In this document: in pieces, positions 12,660-24,464 of the stretch
Numbering within the stretch: position 1 is the stretch's first letter
Layout: each line of letters begins with the position of its first letter
Assembly: GCA_037501455.1 (NCBI GenBank)
Contig: CM074862.1
Location: 84,467,501 to 84,531,500 of the forward strand
Length of the DNA: 64,000 bases
Direction: 5' to 3'
DNA from: Lantana camara
Lineage: Eukaryota > Streptophyta > Magnoliopsida > Lamiales > Verbenaceae
Program-made: the position numbers and the translations under genes
Notes under the pieces: generated by a model
Database searches by the model: none
What the model saw: the letters and a program-made list of their open reading frames with translations, nothing else
Told to the model about the DNA's origin: nothing

Positions 12660-13160
12660 GTGGACGAAGAGTTCGACGCATTCAATCCAATTCAATTTTT
12701 CTGGTGATTTTTTTCAGACGAAAAGCATCGTCTAAAGTTCGCCGCAATTTTCAGGCCATTTTTTTATGAAATATCTGCGAATATTTGGCAAAAATATTCA
12801 CAGAATTTCAGACGAAATTTTTGGTCTGAAATTCGCCTGAAATTGTAGTAAATTTCCGATGAACAAGTTCCTCCGAAAAATTCGTCTGAATTTTTCGACC
12901 AATTTCAGACGACATTTCGTCTGATTTCATTTTGAAAATTATTTTTTCCTTTTTCAGACGAATACTTAGTAGCAATATTGGTCGGAATTATTAAAAATAA
13001 TTTGAATTTAATTAAAAATTTTAGTTTCGTCGATCTTTCGTCGGAAAATTTATTTTGAAAAAATTTATGGGTTTCGTCTGAAATTCGTCTGAATTTCGTC
13101 GGAAAACTTCAGACGAAGATAGTTCGTCGGAAATTTTTGTCTGAAAATGACTATTTTTTT
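12660..13160 (-). repeat. Right subterminal repeats of CACTA 1
   Basis: TTTCGTCTGAA/TTTCAGACGAA and TTCGTCGGAA motifs are repeated in both orientations up to the terminal repeat, mirroring 7450-8110. This confirms that both ends belong to one element. Confidence 0.9.
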
Positions 13161-13169
13161 GTAGTGAAC

Positions 13170-13692
13170 CAAGCCACTACTTAGGTGCCTATCAGGAGAG
13201 GAGAGTCAATATGTGTTAAAGGAAGTTCATGAGGGGAGCTGTGGGAACCATCCAGGTTGGACTACGCTAAGTAGGAAGATCTTAAGGGCTGGATACTTTT
13301 GGCCTACTATGAAAGAAGATGCAAAAAAAATTTTGTCTAGGTGCGAAAAGTGTCAAAGATATGCACCCCTGATGCACCAGCCAGGAGAGCATTTAACGGC
13401 AATGTATTCCCCATGTCCATTAGCAAAATTGGGAATCGATATAGAGGGCCCCCTTCCAAAGGGTAAGGGTCAAACAAAATTCCTCCTAGTGGCCGTGGAT
13501 TATTTCAGCAAATGGGTAGAAGGGGAGGCTACAGCCAAAATTACCGAAGAAGAGGTCATAAAGTGTTTGAGGAAAAATATAGTATGCAGGTTCGGGATAC
13601 CACGAGAGTTAGTCTCGGATAATGGAAGGCAATTCAGAAGGGCTTGATTGCGGTCTTGGTGTGAAAACCTGCGAATCCGGCGGTGGTGTATC
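13170..13692 (+). pseudogene. Tat element integrase, N-terminal part
   Basis: The frame from about 13213 shows the HHCC zinc finger: H-E-G-S-C-G-N-H (first two histidines), then YFWPTMKEDAKKILSRCEKC (the two cysteines). The catalytic core starts with L-G-I-D-I-E-G-P-L-P (first Asp) and contains the second Asp in L-V-S-D-N-G-R-Q-F (about 13612-13635). The frame breaks after 13647, and a solo LTR is inserted at 13693 with the core unfinished. The core continues at 17205. Integrase would join element cDNA to the chromosome, but this copy is disrupted. Confidence 0.88.
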
Positions 13693-15221
13693 TGTGACAC
13701 CCCGACTCCGCGACCGTACAGGTATGACGTATGTGCGCAATTTAATTTATTTTAATTTCATATTTAATTATTGCATTTAATTTATTTATATTTTATTAAT
13801 TGAAATTCTTATATGAATTATTTGAATTTATATGAAATATTTGAATTATATGTCGAAATTTGCCTCAAGTGATTTATGATATGAATTTTATGAATTTATG
13901 ATATGTGAATTTAATTCCCGAACAAGCTAATTTCGTAAATTATGTGATTTATTTGAGTTAAGGACTTAATTGTGCGATTTTATTTAATATTGGACTTAAT
14001 TGAAAATTTGAATTGGACTTATTTGACACTTTTTGAAAGTTTAGGACTTAATTACAAAATGACCTTTTTATTTAAAGTTTTATTTGTTTTAATTCGTATA
14101 AATTAGTATTTTATTTTTTATTTTATTTGTTTTATTTGAATTTTTATTATTCAAATGATATGCTCTTTGGTTGAAATGAGATGCGTTCGTGTCCGATTTG
14201 AGATCGAAATTTCGTGCCTTTTTAATATGTTGGAGTTTTATGAGTCGTGTACTTGAATATGTGCTCGTTACATGTTTTCGGGTTTATTTGTTGGGTTTTC
14301 CGGACTCGTTTTGTTGGGGTAGCCTAAAGGAGGCTAACATGTACTTAGCGCACCTTGGGTTCCGGGGTAGTGTAACTTGAGCTCGGGAATTCGGATTTGA
14401 ATTCCGTCACCTCCGTTGAACTCGTTTCGACAATTCGAGTGCAATGGATCAGACCTTGTAATTTTTCGACCTCGTTTGATACCCCGAAAGCAGCCCGTAA
14501 CTTCGTCTCGCGCTCATATGACCACCTTTCACCATTTTGCACATAAGTCCCTCAATTTTTGGCCAATTGCCCTCAAACCTGGACCCACACCTCACCAACT
14601 CAGTCCTTTATCACTTTTTGCTGCCTTAATCTCGATCCATACACAAGAAAGGGGAGGAAAATCTGAATTTTTGGAGCAGCAGCAGTGAATTCCCGTCACT
14701 TTCACCCTAGAGGAGATTTTGAGCTCCAATCTCCATTTTCTTCCATCTTCTTCAAGGGGTAAGCTTGTAATTGATATGTACATGATTAAGTGGTCATTTT
14801 AATCCAAGAAAATCTGATTTTCATCCATGTTTGATATAGTTTTGATTCAAGACATGAATAGTTAGGGTTATATTCCATTTTTGAATTCCATCTCTTTCCT
14901 TGGTGTTTCTCTTGAATTGAGGCTATAAACTTGATCTCTTGTGCTCCATTTATTGTTGATTACAGCTGACTTGGGTGGTAGTTGTGGTTTGGGTGAGATA
15001 CGATTAATTTACTTGAGTTTTTGTTGAGTTATAAGCATGAGTTGGTGCCTTTTTCCTTTCCTCAACTGTTGCTGTTCGTTTTCAGCTGGTATGGTGGAAT
15101 TGTTGTGCTGAATTGCTGCCATTGTTGCTGCCTCATCATGCCCTATTGAGTTGGCATGTGGTTTGGTTTGGAGAACAGGGCTGAACAGGGGTGGGTGATC
15201 TTTTTCCCCGTCTCTGAACTG

Positions 15222-15240
15222 TCTCCCCTGGGCGGGGAGA
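15222..15240. repeat. Palindrome of LTR B (TCTCCCC/GGGGAGA)
   Basis: Seven-bp arms TCTCCCC and GGGGAGA flank TGGGC, about 1.5 kb into the LTR. It is preceded by a half copy (TTTCCCCGTCTC, about 15204). It corresponds in place and type to the palindrome modules of the other Tekay-type LTRs but has different arms. Confidence 0.75.
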
Positions 15241-16735
15241 TGAAACTGCAGCAGTGATGTTTCAATATGTTTTCCTATCTATGGCATGCTTGTTTGTTGG
15301 TGATTTTTCATGGAGTTTACGTGGGATTTCTTGGCTCATTACCTGATCATTTCATGAATTGCTTCAGTTTTGCATGGTTAATGTAGGGATGATGCATGGA
15401 TTGTTTCCAATGGTTTCCTATTTTGCATGATAATTGATGGAAGTGCAGGGTGGTTAACGTGAGCAATGCATGGCCTAACTTAATGGAACTTTGCATGGAC
15501 TTTACATGCATGAGAAGGATTTTAATTGTTTGTTTTTGGGGCTGCAATACGTGTATATATATTTAGATAGATATATATATATTATGATATATATATTATG
15601 TTATTTGATTTATTAAATGAATTTAAATGATTTAATTTGAGCTTTTAAATTAAAAATGACTCTATGATTTTATATGAATTCTTATATATGAAATGTGTAA
15701 TATAAATGTGATCTTATGATTTAAATTATTTGTTATATGAATTTATTTGATACGGTTCGTACGTGTTTTGAATTTAAATGACCTAAATGTTACATTCTTG
15801 AATTTCATATGCATTTATTTCATACATATGCATTTTCGAGCGTCTAAGTGGTACATATTTGAGTCTAAGTCTCGGGTCTTGCGCTCTTTTGTTTCAGAGC
15901 CTCTTCAGGAAGTTAAAGAGCCCGAGGTTTAGGTCCGGTTGCTTCTTTTGTCCGATTTTCACTCCGCTTCCACTTCAAGGTGAGGGTTAGGATCTCTTCT
16001 TTTAGATAAGTGACCTATGGCCTTTATGTTATTGATTTCCTATCCCGCATGTGGCTATATATGTATTATATGGTTAAATACGAATGCTTATGATACGTTT
16101 ATGATTTTATGAATCCCCTTTACGAATTTATGAAAACGGTATAAGTATGGGCATATATGAGCTTATGATTTTGAATCCTTTGTACGTTTCCTTTATGATT
16201 CAGCGAGTTGAGCCCTGAAACATGGGTTATTGGGATGTTTCTTATGAATCCGAGCCCAGGGATTATGGGTAAGGACCCCCGGTACGACAAGGGCCGTCGG
16301 GTTAAGCCTGTGCACATCCCATTTGAGGTGGTGGCGTGCGACTCTTGGAGGTTGAGAAGGCGCTATTACCTTGAGCCCTCGGTGAATAATCGGGGAAGGC
16401 ATATCGTGGGTTAGCTACCCCGTATGTATATAGAATCCAAATAGGTGGAGAGGGTTTGAATCCCGATCACCAAGGCGTTGAGGAGTTATGAATTTATGAA
16501 TTCTTATGTATTTATGATTTGTATGAGGAGTTGAGGAGGTTCGTACTCGCCGGACGTTTATGTTTATTTTATGCTTTGGTGGTTGTGAAACGAGTTAGGA
16601 TTTCCTTGGTATTATATGTATGTTTTAAAAATGATTTGGTATGAAAAACCCCAGCTCGGTTCATGATCGACCCCTTTTGATTATATGCTATGCTCTATAC
16701 GTATTTATGGTGTGGGTGTGCGTTAGCCCCCTCAC

Positions 16736-16754
16736 TCAGTCGAGTTTTGACTGA
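16736..16754 (+). other. Conserved LTR hairpin, LTR B
   Basis: TCAGTC (16736-16741) pairs with GACTGA (16749-16754) in the context CCCCCTCACTCAGTC ... GACTGACCCC. It lies 445 bp from the LTR end. A pyrimidine run and TTGCAGGT follow about 25 bp downstream. Confidence 0.7.
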
Positions 16755-17204
16755 CCCCTTCCTTTTAACACTTTAGTTGCAGGTTTCTCGAGCTAGACGG
16801 GGAAGTGCGTCGGTCGTATCGTACTTTCGAGTTTAGGTCGAGTCGGCATATTTACCTCCTGCATTTTGATTACTTTTATGAATTGTACTCGAATTCTAAT
16901 TATGTCTTATGGAGATTATGAACTTTTGATGTAAATACTTGACCTATTTTTGGGCCGTCAGGCCGTTGTATATGATGTATATGTTAGTATAGAGCTCCTT
17001 TGCGATCCGTATGCTATTGCTTCCGCATTCTTCTCTGTTTGTTTTGCTCGCTCTGTTCGAGTTTTAGCCCCGCATAGCCTAGTGTGTGAGTGTAGGTTCC
17101 CGTTCGCTTAGGCTTGGGCTCATGTATGGAAATCCATTTCATATGTGGGTTCGGGTTTAAGTGCGGGGGATGTGGTGGCCCACCGTTCCGGGCGCTACAG
17201 TATC

Positions 17205-17770
17205 ACCCTTAAGCAAACGGGCAGGTGGAGGTGATGAATCACCTCATCCTGCATGGAATCAAAACCAAGTTAGAAAACGCAAAGGGAAGATGGGCGACGG
17301 AACTTCCCGCGGTTTTGTGGGCTCACTGCACCACACCAAGTAGCACGACAGGAGAAACACCTTTCAACTTGGTATACGGAGCAGAGGCGGTCAACCCAAC
17401 GGAGGAAAGAGTGACATCGCATAGAGTGACGACTTATAATGAAGAGAAAAATGAAGAATTAATGAGGATGAGTCTAGACATGATTGAGGAAGCACTAGAT
17501 CAGGTTCTCATATGTATGGCTAGGTAAAAAAGTAGGATGATCAGCGGGTATAACAGAAAGGTCAAAGCACGAGGGTTCCAGGTGGGGGGACCTGGTTCTT
17601 AGGAAAGTGGACACTTTGAAACAGATAGGAAAGCTTGACCCAACCTGGGAGGGACCTTTCAAGGTCAACAAAGTAATAGGACGTGGAGCATACGAGCTAG
17701 AAGATATGAGCGGGAGAGCACTCCAACTCCCTTCGAATGTGTAGAACCTAAGAAAATTCTATACTTGATA
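17205..17770 (+). pseudogene. Tat element integrase, C-terminal part
   Basis: The integrase core resumes with N-G-Q-V-E-V-M-N (third catalytic Glu in Q-V-E-V) after a frameshift, followed by ELPAVLWAHCTTPSSTTGET and the P-F-N-L-V-Y-G-A-E-A motif typical of Tat integrase. The C-terminal part shows G-D-L-V-L-R-K-V and KLDPTWEGPFKVNKVIGRGA after two breaks near 17527 and 17590. It ends near N-L-R-K-F-Y at about 17765. No chromodomain follows, as expected for this clade. Confidence 0.85.
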
Positions 17771-18021
17771 TCCAAGGAAAGCTCCTAATAACAGGTAACA
17801 TTTCATGCTAATATACTCCTATGACCTAAGTATGATATTATGATGAAGAATGCGTTGTGTGCCTTTTTGATGAACTCATGCGTAAAACGAGCATAATATG
17901 CGAGTTTCATGCTTTTTGGTGCATTAAGTTTTGGTGTAGTAGGCTGCAGTTATTTAGGTAAATGAAAACTTTCATGAAAACTCGAGAGATTTAAATAAAT
18001 AGTATAACATGCGACTCTACT
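17771..18021 (+). other. Tat element 3' untranslated spacer
   Basis: Non-coding sequence between the integrase end and the tandem repeats. No ORF, motif or nested insertion was recognised in it. Confidence 0.5.
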
Positions 18022-18345
18022 AAGCCCGACAAGCTCGGCATATCTCAATATTTATACACGGGGTCGATCACACATCCTTCTACGCATCTATCTTACAAGC
18101 CCGATAAGCTCGGCATTGCTCAATATTTATGCACGGAGTCGATCACACATCCTCTTGCACATCTATCTTACAAGACCAAAAAAACTCGGCGTATCTCAAT
18201 ATTTATATACGGAGTCGATTACACATCCTCCCACGCATCTATCTTACAAGACCGAAAAAACTCGGCGTATCTAATATTCACTCGTGGAGTCGATTACACA
18301 TCCTCCTAATATATCCTACAAGCCCGACAAGCCCGACATGTTATA
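18022..18345 (+). repeat. ~75-bp tandem repeat array in the Tat element 3' region (about 4.3 copies)
   Basis: Units begin AAGCCCGACAAGCTCGGC or AAGACC...CTCGGC, contain TCAATATTTAT and GAGTCGATYACACATCCT, and end CATCTATCTTAC. They start at 18022, 18097, 18172, 18248 and 18320 (spacing 72-76 bp). Tandem arrays between pol and the 3' LTR are a known habit of Tat-clade elements and can seed satellite DNA. Copies differ by several substitutions. Confidence 0.9.
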
Positions 18346-18701
18346 ATATTTTATTCACAAAAATCAAATAGGTACTCGCGCAGGTATGCTTCCTTGAAAA
18401 GATAGTATAATGTGTTTTTCTTCATTTTTTACTTATTGCATGTCTCACTGAAGCATATGAAAACAAGAATAGAGGGCATACTATTAGTAAAAAATCAAAA
18501 AACAGGTAGATTGGCGTGTCTAGAATTTCAAAAACATACTAGAATATCCGAGAAGCAATATTACTCAAAAGGCCCAATGGAAAAACCAACCTAACCATGT
18601 CCTAATTCTTGAGTAACACAAACGAATAAGTGCAAACTAAATAGAATAGCAAAAGATAAAAATGGGAAATAGAGGCTAGGCTTGCAGGTAGGAATGGCGA
18701 C

Positions 18702-19352
18702 TCATGCAGATCCCTTGGTCTCATCTGACAAACCAGCTGAGGTAGGAGGCTTCGGGACTGGTTCCTTGGGAGCAATATCGCCTCCTAGCTCCTTAGCCTG
18801 GCTAGTGGTATGATGATCACTCAAGAATGTCTCTTCGCCAATACCCAAATCAGCAATTTGGAAGGATTGACCCAAACGAGAGCCGAAAGACTTCTTCCTT
18901 AAAAAGGATCGACAGATGTATGAGAAATGCAACAACTTAAAAAGGAAGAATAATAAGGGAAATATGTACAGATCATAAAACGTACCAGTAGAGAAAGACT
19001 TTGGAACGGCACGGTCAATGCCCTTCTTACGATGCTCAAAAGCCTTATAAGCATCCAGGAGATAAAGGTCAAGCTCAGGAGGTAGGAGTCGAGAAGAAAT
19101 GAATTGGTCGGTACACGCATTAAAACCATCCGATGAGCAGGTGATGGAGGCCTTGTCCTGAGCCAAGTGGGAAGATTTGAGGATTTCTTCCTGGAACTCA
19201 TCGGATAGCTTGAATGCAGCTACCCCACTAGATTGAGATGAGGCCCTGAATTTCTTGCATGTCAGGGTGTTGGGGAAGTCCTGATAGGCCTGCTGACGGA
19301 CCTCCTCATTTTCTGATTCTAGCTTTTTTAGCTCAGCCTCTAATGTTTTCAC
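18702..19352 (-). pseudogene. Antisense ORF of the Tat element (aORF)
   Basis: A 216-codon open frame lies on the strand opposite to pol, between the tandem repeats and the 3' LTR, where Tat-clade elements often carry an antisense ORF of unknown function. The protein has an N-terminal charged, coil-like stretch (ELKKLESENEEVRQQAYQDF) and a low-complexity Pro-rich tail. A hydrophobic part in the middle (from about 18990 down to 18900) starts at a GTACGT and ends before a TTTTTAAG, and looks like an unspliced intron kept in frame. There is no ATG at the upstream end (it begins at a GTG), and the 5' part appears to continue in pieces to about 19990. No known domain was recognised. Confidence 0.6.
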
Positions 19353-20170
19353 AGAAGCCTTATTGCTTCCGGAGAGCCCGTTCTTTCCTATAATTTGCCT
19401 CTAAGTGGGAGCACTTCTGGATTAGTTCCTGTTCAGCAGAGGGCGACGAATCCTGTCATAGTAGGTGGGCAACAAGTATTCCTGCCTGCAGGAGAAGAAC
19501 AGGAGGGGAACAGTAAGTCGAATGAATATATCAACAAGTAACAAATTAAATAGGTAGCAAAGAGAACGTACCTAAGAGACAGCCAGGGCAGCTTGCTGGC
19601 GAATCTTTTCAGGAGGCAGGCTTGCCATGAAAGCCTGGTCAGTAGGGGGGAGTCATCCCCTGCAATAGCTTCATACCTACATCGACTTCCTAGTCAACTA
19701 AGACAGAAGCATTGAAAGACACCTCTAGGAGAGGGCGGAACATGAGATCCATTTTTCTAGTATTGAGCTGAGAGGATGGAGATGGATGCCCGGCTAGGGG
19801 GAAAGTCCTGACGAAGCAGGAAGAATCAGCGGAGAGAACTTGGAAACTTTTTGTCTCATCGAAGAGCCCTCGGGCTCATCAACACGGCGCTTCTGCTGAA
19901 CTGCTTGAGCATCCAGGCGTGATCCTTCATGATGTATCCCAGGTAGAGTGAATCAGGGAGGAAAAAAGAAAGACGTATACGAAGAAAGTAGGAATTTTCA
20001 AGCATAGAGCTGCACTCCTCCCCCACACCACCCGCTCGATGATGCTATTTCAAATTCTTTGAAGGAAATTAATTATCGGGTTGGAAAATGACATGATCTG
20101 GGACAATCAAGAATACTTTATTCCCTCGTCATTGCTAAGAGCACACCATAAGCTTTTTACTCTCACAATC
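19353..20170 (-). other. Upstream part of the antisense ORF region and 3' spacer, degenerate
   Basis: On the minus strand short coding-like pieces (FMASLPPEKIRQQAALAVS at about 19570-19630, followed by a GTACGT donor-like site) suggest earlier exons of the antisense ORF. They are interrupted by stops. The rest is spacer up to the solo LTR at 20171. Confidence 0.35.
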
Positions 20171-21075
20171 TGTAACGACCCATCTTTCGGAACAGGTAAA
20201 ATGTGCGTGAACGTTGAGAGTATATGTTATAATTTTTCGTTTGACGTCTAATTGCTAACTACTTGTCCTTGATTACTAAATTTGCAAATTATGGGTATTT
20301 ACATGAAATTAATTTGGCTTTAGATATTACTAATTCAAGAGAGTGATCATCTAATTTCATAAATTACATAACATGGAGGATATATAATTAAATTGGGAAC
20401 TAAAGTCAAGAATCACTTTATGACTCATGTATTTCATTTAATGTTGGTATACTTTTTATAAAATATCATATCTTCTAGTTCATTCCATTTTATTCCAAGA
20501 ATTGCAAGAATACAAGACAAGCTTTTCTCTTCTTCCTCTTTGCTCCCTCATCTCATGTACACCACCACCATCCCCACACCTTCATCTCAAGTTCATTTCT
20601 TCCAAATTTAAGGTAGAATTCATGCTTCTCTTCATGCATAAACATACCTCCATGGTTTAATGCTTGCATAAACATGAGTTTAATGCATGGTATGAAGTGA
20701 TATGGAAGCTAGGTTATGGTGAAGAATCATATAGCAAAGCATGTTAGGAGGAAGTAGTAGAAGAAATTATGCTAGATATCTTGTGCTAGGAGGAATTTAA
20801 GAAGCTATCATGCATGAGTCATAAGTAGGGGAAAGCTTGAGGTTGATTAATGGAGTTCATGGTTTCGAGGTTGATGATGATGAATATTAGCATGAGTTCT
20901 TGGTATATATTTGCTTCTTGAATGTTCCTAAGTGTGTTTTCATGTGAGATGAAATGAGTACACTTGATTCTAGTTATATCTTTGCAATTTTGGATGGTTG
21001 ATTGAGTCCTTGGCTTCCTTTTCTTTCCTCCCCTGTTTTCCCCTGTTTTTGCTCGATTTTCTGCTGTAAAAACAC

Positions 21076-21196
21076 TACCCGGGCGGGTAAATTCTTGAAG
21101 AAAATCTACCCGGGAGGGTAGCCTAGTCCAGACGATTTTCTGGACTGTTTTTCCCCGGCCGGGGAATTTTTACCTTAAACTTTACCCGGCCGGGTA
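21076..21196. repeat. Palindrome module of LTR C (TACCCGG/CCGGGTA)
   Basis: In 121 bp there are TACCCGGGCGGGTA (21076-21089), TACCCGGGAGGGTA (21107-21120), a perfect 8-bp stem AGTCCAGA/TCTGGACT (21125-21146, 6-base loop), the perfect 16-bp palindrome TTCCCCGGCCGGGGAA (21151-21166) and the perfect TACCCGGCCGGGTA (21183-21196). Confidence 0.95.
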
Positions 21197-22682
21197 CCCC
21201 ATCAAACGAACTCGGATTGAGCTGATTTTTGGACCACTGAAACTAATTTAAGTGTAGAGAATTCTCCAATTAGAATCACTTTAAAATCATTTCTGAGGAG
21301 GGAGATATGATCGATCCAAAATTGTGTCGCCAAATTGTCGGAAATCTGCATTCAACCAACTTTGCACCTATGTCATTTTTTATACACTTTGAACTAAAAT
21401 TTGGGTCATATATGATTGAAAAGATCTATTTGTATACTTTTATTTCCAACAAACAAAACTTAATTCCGACTTGTAAATCTGAAGATATATCAAATTCTTT
21501 ACAGCTTGCGCGTTTGGAGAAAACTGTCAGCTTTGCCAAGTTTTGCTTAAATGATCATTTCTTGCGTGTTTCATCGTTTCTTTCCAATTATTGAATCTCA
21601 TATGTAATATGCATTCCTTATTTCAAGTGTAAGTGCTCTTATATAAGTATATTGTTTTACTAAAATTGCATGAAAGATGCCTAAACTTGTCCTAAATGAT
21701 CTTCAACATGCTAGTTGATTTTAAAGTGCCATGATTGCTCATAATTGCCATTTCTTATATAAGTATAGTTTCATTTCATATGAATGTATACTCATATCAT
21801 TTCATGACATTGTTTTGCATCGCCGAGCGTCTTTAGTTGGTCCGTTTGAGTTTAACACCGTAATCGTGTCTTTTGTTCAGGTGATCCTCCCAAGGACCCG
21901 GTGGTTTAGATTATATCTTGTTTTGATCCTCTTTTGTCGAGGTAGTCAAGGTGAGGTTATTCTCTTGCTGTAATCAATACTATACTGATATTATGGCCTA
22001 CACGATTTGATTGTTCCTCACCCGAACTATTATACATATATGTATTATGTATTAAATAAGTCATTGCCTACTATTTTCCCGGTTTTACCGGAAAGGATAT
22101 TTCTAATACCAAATGAGTTATATATATATATATGTTTCTCAAGCGTGTGTTCATGAATCTCGATTGAAAATTGAAAAGGTATCTTGCATGCATTACATAA
22201 CGAGTGCTTGTCTTGTGATTGTTGGGCCCGAGGCAACGTGGCTTAGGGGATCCGGGAAAGCATAGGGCTGACGGTGAACCTACTCTACGACCTCTATGGG
22301 TGTACGTGCTATCTTCGGAGGTAGTGGATATCACGTATTACCTGTGACCGGCTTCGGCCGAAGGAGTATAGTACCGAAATGGGCTATGACTCGCGTGTTC
22401 TTGGATGGTTAGGGCGTAATTAACCCTTCCATCACCCGGAGGAAGAAGGATGGTTTCTTGAATTGTTATTGTTCTTGCATTGTGAAGTAAGGTTGGAGAA
22501 CGGGTATAACTCGGCACCCATTGATTGCTTGAAAACCCTTAACCCGATATACGCCTTATTATCTTAATGGAAATGATTGTATTGTAAAATGGGCTATATC
22601 TGGTCGAGGCGAAGGGTTATTGTTATTGTGCATTGCATCTCTTATTATTGCATTAATTATAACTTGTATATTGTTATCCCTC

Positions 22683-22700
22683 GTCAGTCACTCCACTGAC
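22683..22700 (+). other. Conserved LTR hairpin, LTR C
   Basis: GTCAGT (22683-22688) pairs with ACTGAC (22695-22700). It lies 432 bp from the LTR end and is followed by a long pyrimidine run and TTGCAGGT at about 22735. Confidence 0.7.
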
Positions 22701-23153
22701 CCTCTTTCCCTTTCCTTCTTGTTCCTTCGTATTGATTGCAGGTTTTGAGGTTGACTAGGCGGCGGTTGTCTAGGCTTCTTTTGAGTCGAGTCCTATTTTG
22801 TTGCTTTTACATATGATATTAGTTGATGGTGAATATGATATTGTCATGTGATGTAATAATGAATTATCCGCCATAATACTTTTGCTGTGTTAGTAGTGAA
22901 CTTGATTTATGTAAATTAGTAAATATTGAGCTCTTGAATTGTTGTTTACTTGATGAGTAGCTTCCGCTATGCGCTTAATTATTTTGATCGCCTGTATAGT
23001 GCTGCCTAGTTAGGAGTGGTCTTGAGTGTCTCCCATTCGCTAGCTCTTAGCACGTGTATGGATTTTGCCATTTCATATACGTGTTGGGTTCTAGTGCGAG
23101 GGATGTGATAGCTCCACGCTCGGGGCGTCACACAATCGGGCTAGCCCGACTAT

Positions 23154-23167
23154 GAGAGTGGGGGGAG
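23154..23167 (+). promoter_or_regulatory. Polypurine tract of the Tat element
   Basis: GAGAGTGGGGGGAG lies immediately before the 3' LTR start at 23171. It is the plus-strand primer site for reverse transcription. Confidence 0.8.
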
Positions 23168-23170
23168 TAC

Positions 23171-23867
23171 TGACGCTAGCGTAATTAGCTCAGCTAAGTT
23201 TTTGTTTTAGTTCTTATATTATTACTCCATTGCTGCTATGAAATTATTAATGCATGGGCTCATAAATATCATTGTTAGACTTTATGCTACTCTAAGCCAA
23301 GAATTTAACATGCCTCACAGGAGTTACAGACCAGCCAAACAGACCTAGTCGTTGCCTCTGACGCGCGGACACCAATAGATATTCACGCCCAGCAGGTAGT
23401 CCGGACAAGAGAAAGACTTTTCCCAACAGAGAGGAAAGAGACTTTGGCCTAACAGAGAAGAAGGAGAGAATACATCCGCTTTTGAGAATAGAGAACGAGG
23501 ATAACAAATTAAAGAAACGGTTAATCCCATGAGAAAAGAAATGACCATTTTTAAAAGTGGGCACAAGGATTTTGGATAGGGGGGAGAGTTGGTTTCCTAA
23601 AAATTAGGGAACTAAATCCTCATAAAGGGATAGAGTTTTAAGCATTAAGGGGATTAGACTCTCTCTATATATCAGATTTTGGCTATAGAAGAAGATTACG
23701 ATATCTTTAGTATCTGTTCTCTCTGTAGTTTCCTTTCAACAACGACTATACTCTTTCTTTTAATCTAATCTAATTGCCTTATTCCCATTCGCATATTTCT
23801 ACGTTTCCTTTATTATTCTATCATCTACTTAATCAAGTTTAGTGGTGTTGTGATTTATTACGCATCA
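23171..23867 (+). mobile_element. 3' LTR of the Tat element (~697 bp)
   Basis: It starts TGACGCTAGCG right after the polypurine tract and ends near TTATTACGCATCA, giving TG...CA ends. A TATA-like CTCTATATATCAG is at about 23657-23672, followed by a pyrimidine-rich segment. The partner LTR is outside the window, so neither the exact end nor a TSD can be confirmed. Confidence 0.7.
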
Positions 23868-24464
23868 CCTCTAACTTGTTAAATTTAAAAATTAATTGAT
23901 GTCATATTATATTTTTGCCATACATTATATTTGAGTTTATAAGAAATTTTCACACACACACACATATATATATATATATAACACATTAAAAAAAGTTCAA
24001 GGTTTGAAATTTAAATTAATAATTATTGTTATTTATAATTATTATTTATATATATTAAAAATTGAATGTTTTATATATTTTTTAAGAATATTTTTATAAT
24101 AACAGTTATTAATAAATAAGGTATATTTATTCAAAAAATATATAAAAAATGTTGTTACATATTTTTTAAGAATTAATAATTTATTTCATTGAGTTAAATA
24201 AATAAATTTTTTTAAAAATCACTAATAAAATTCCCACAAAGTTATGTTTTTTTATTAATTTTTAATTGTTATTATTATTTAGTCCTTACTCAATATCACA
24301 ACGTTAATAATAAAACAAAGATATAAACAAAGATGTAATTCGTATTAGTAAAATATATTGACAAAAAATTAGTTATTTTTTCGATTTAATAATATAACAT
24401 AAAATTAGTATTAATAATATATACTAATTATATATAAATTCCCTTTCAACTCCATAACTTCATC
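23868..24464. other. AT-rich intergenic sequence with a (CA)n(TA)n microsatellite
   Basis: No gene or element boundary was recognised. A compound microsatellite, CACACA... then TATATA..., occupies about 23951-23980. The rest is low-complexity A/T sequence. Confidence 0.6.

Larger units (their letters stand above)
13693..17199 (+). mobile_element. Solo LTR B, Tekay/Del-type gypsy (3507 bp)
   Basis: The TSD GTATC is at 13688-13692 and 17200-17204. It starts TGTGACACCCCGACTCCG and ends GGGCGCTACA. There is no internal coding region. It shares the LTR landmarks: a donor-like GGG|GTAAGC at 14758/14759, a palindrome at 15222-15240, a TCAGTC/GACTGA hairpin at 16736-16754, and the terminal block with GGGGGATGTGGTGGC. 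It splits the integrase of the Tat element. Confidence 0.92.
20171..23132 (+). mobile_element. Solo LTR C, Tekay/Del-type gypsy (2962 bp)
   Basis: The TSD CAATC is at 20166-20170 and 23133-23137. It starts TGTAACGACCCATC and ends GGGGCGTCACA. There is no coding region. It carries a donor-like AG|GTAGAA at 20612/20613, an exceptionally regular palindrome module at 21076-21196, and a GTCAGT/ACTGAC hairpin at 22683-22700. It is inserted a few bases before the polypurine tract of the Tat element. Confidence 0.92.

Noticed and set aside
18022..18345. Regularly spaced repeats resembling a CRISPR array
   Set aside because: The whole unit is repeated, with no unique spacers, and it lies in a plant retrotransposon.
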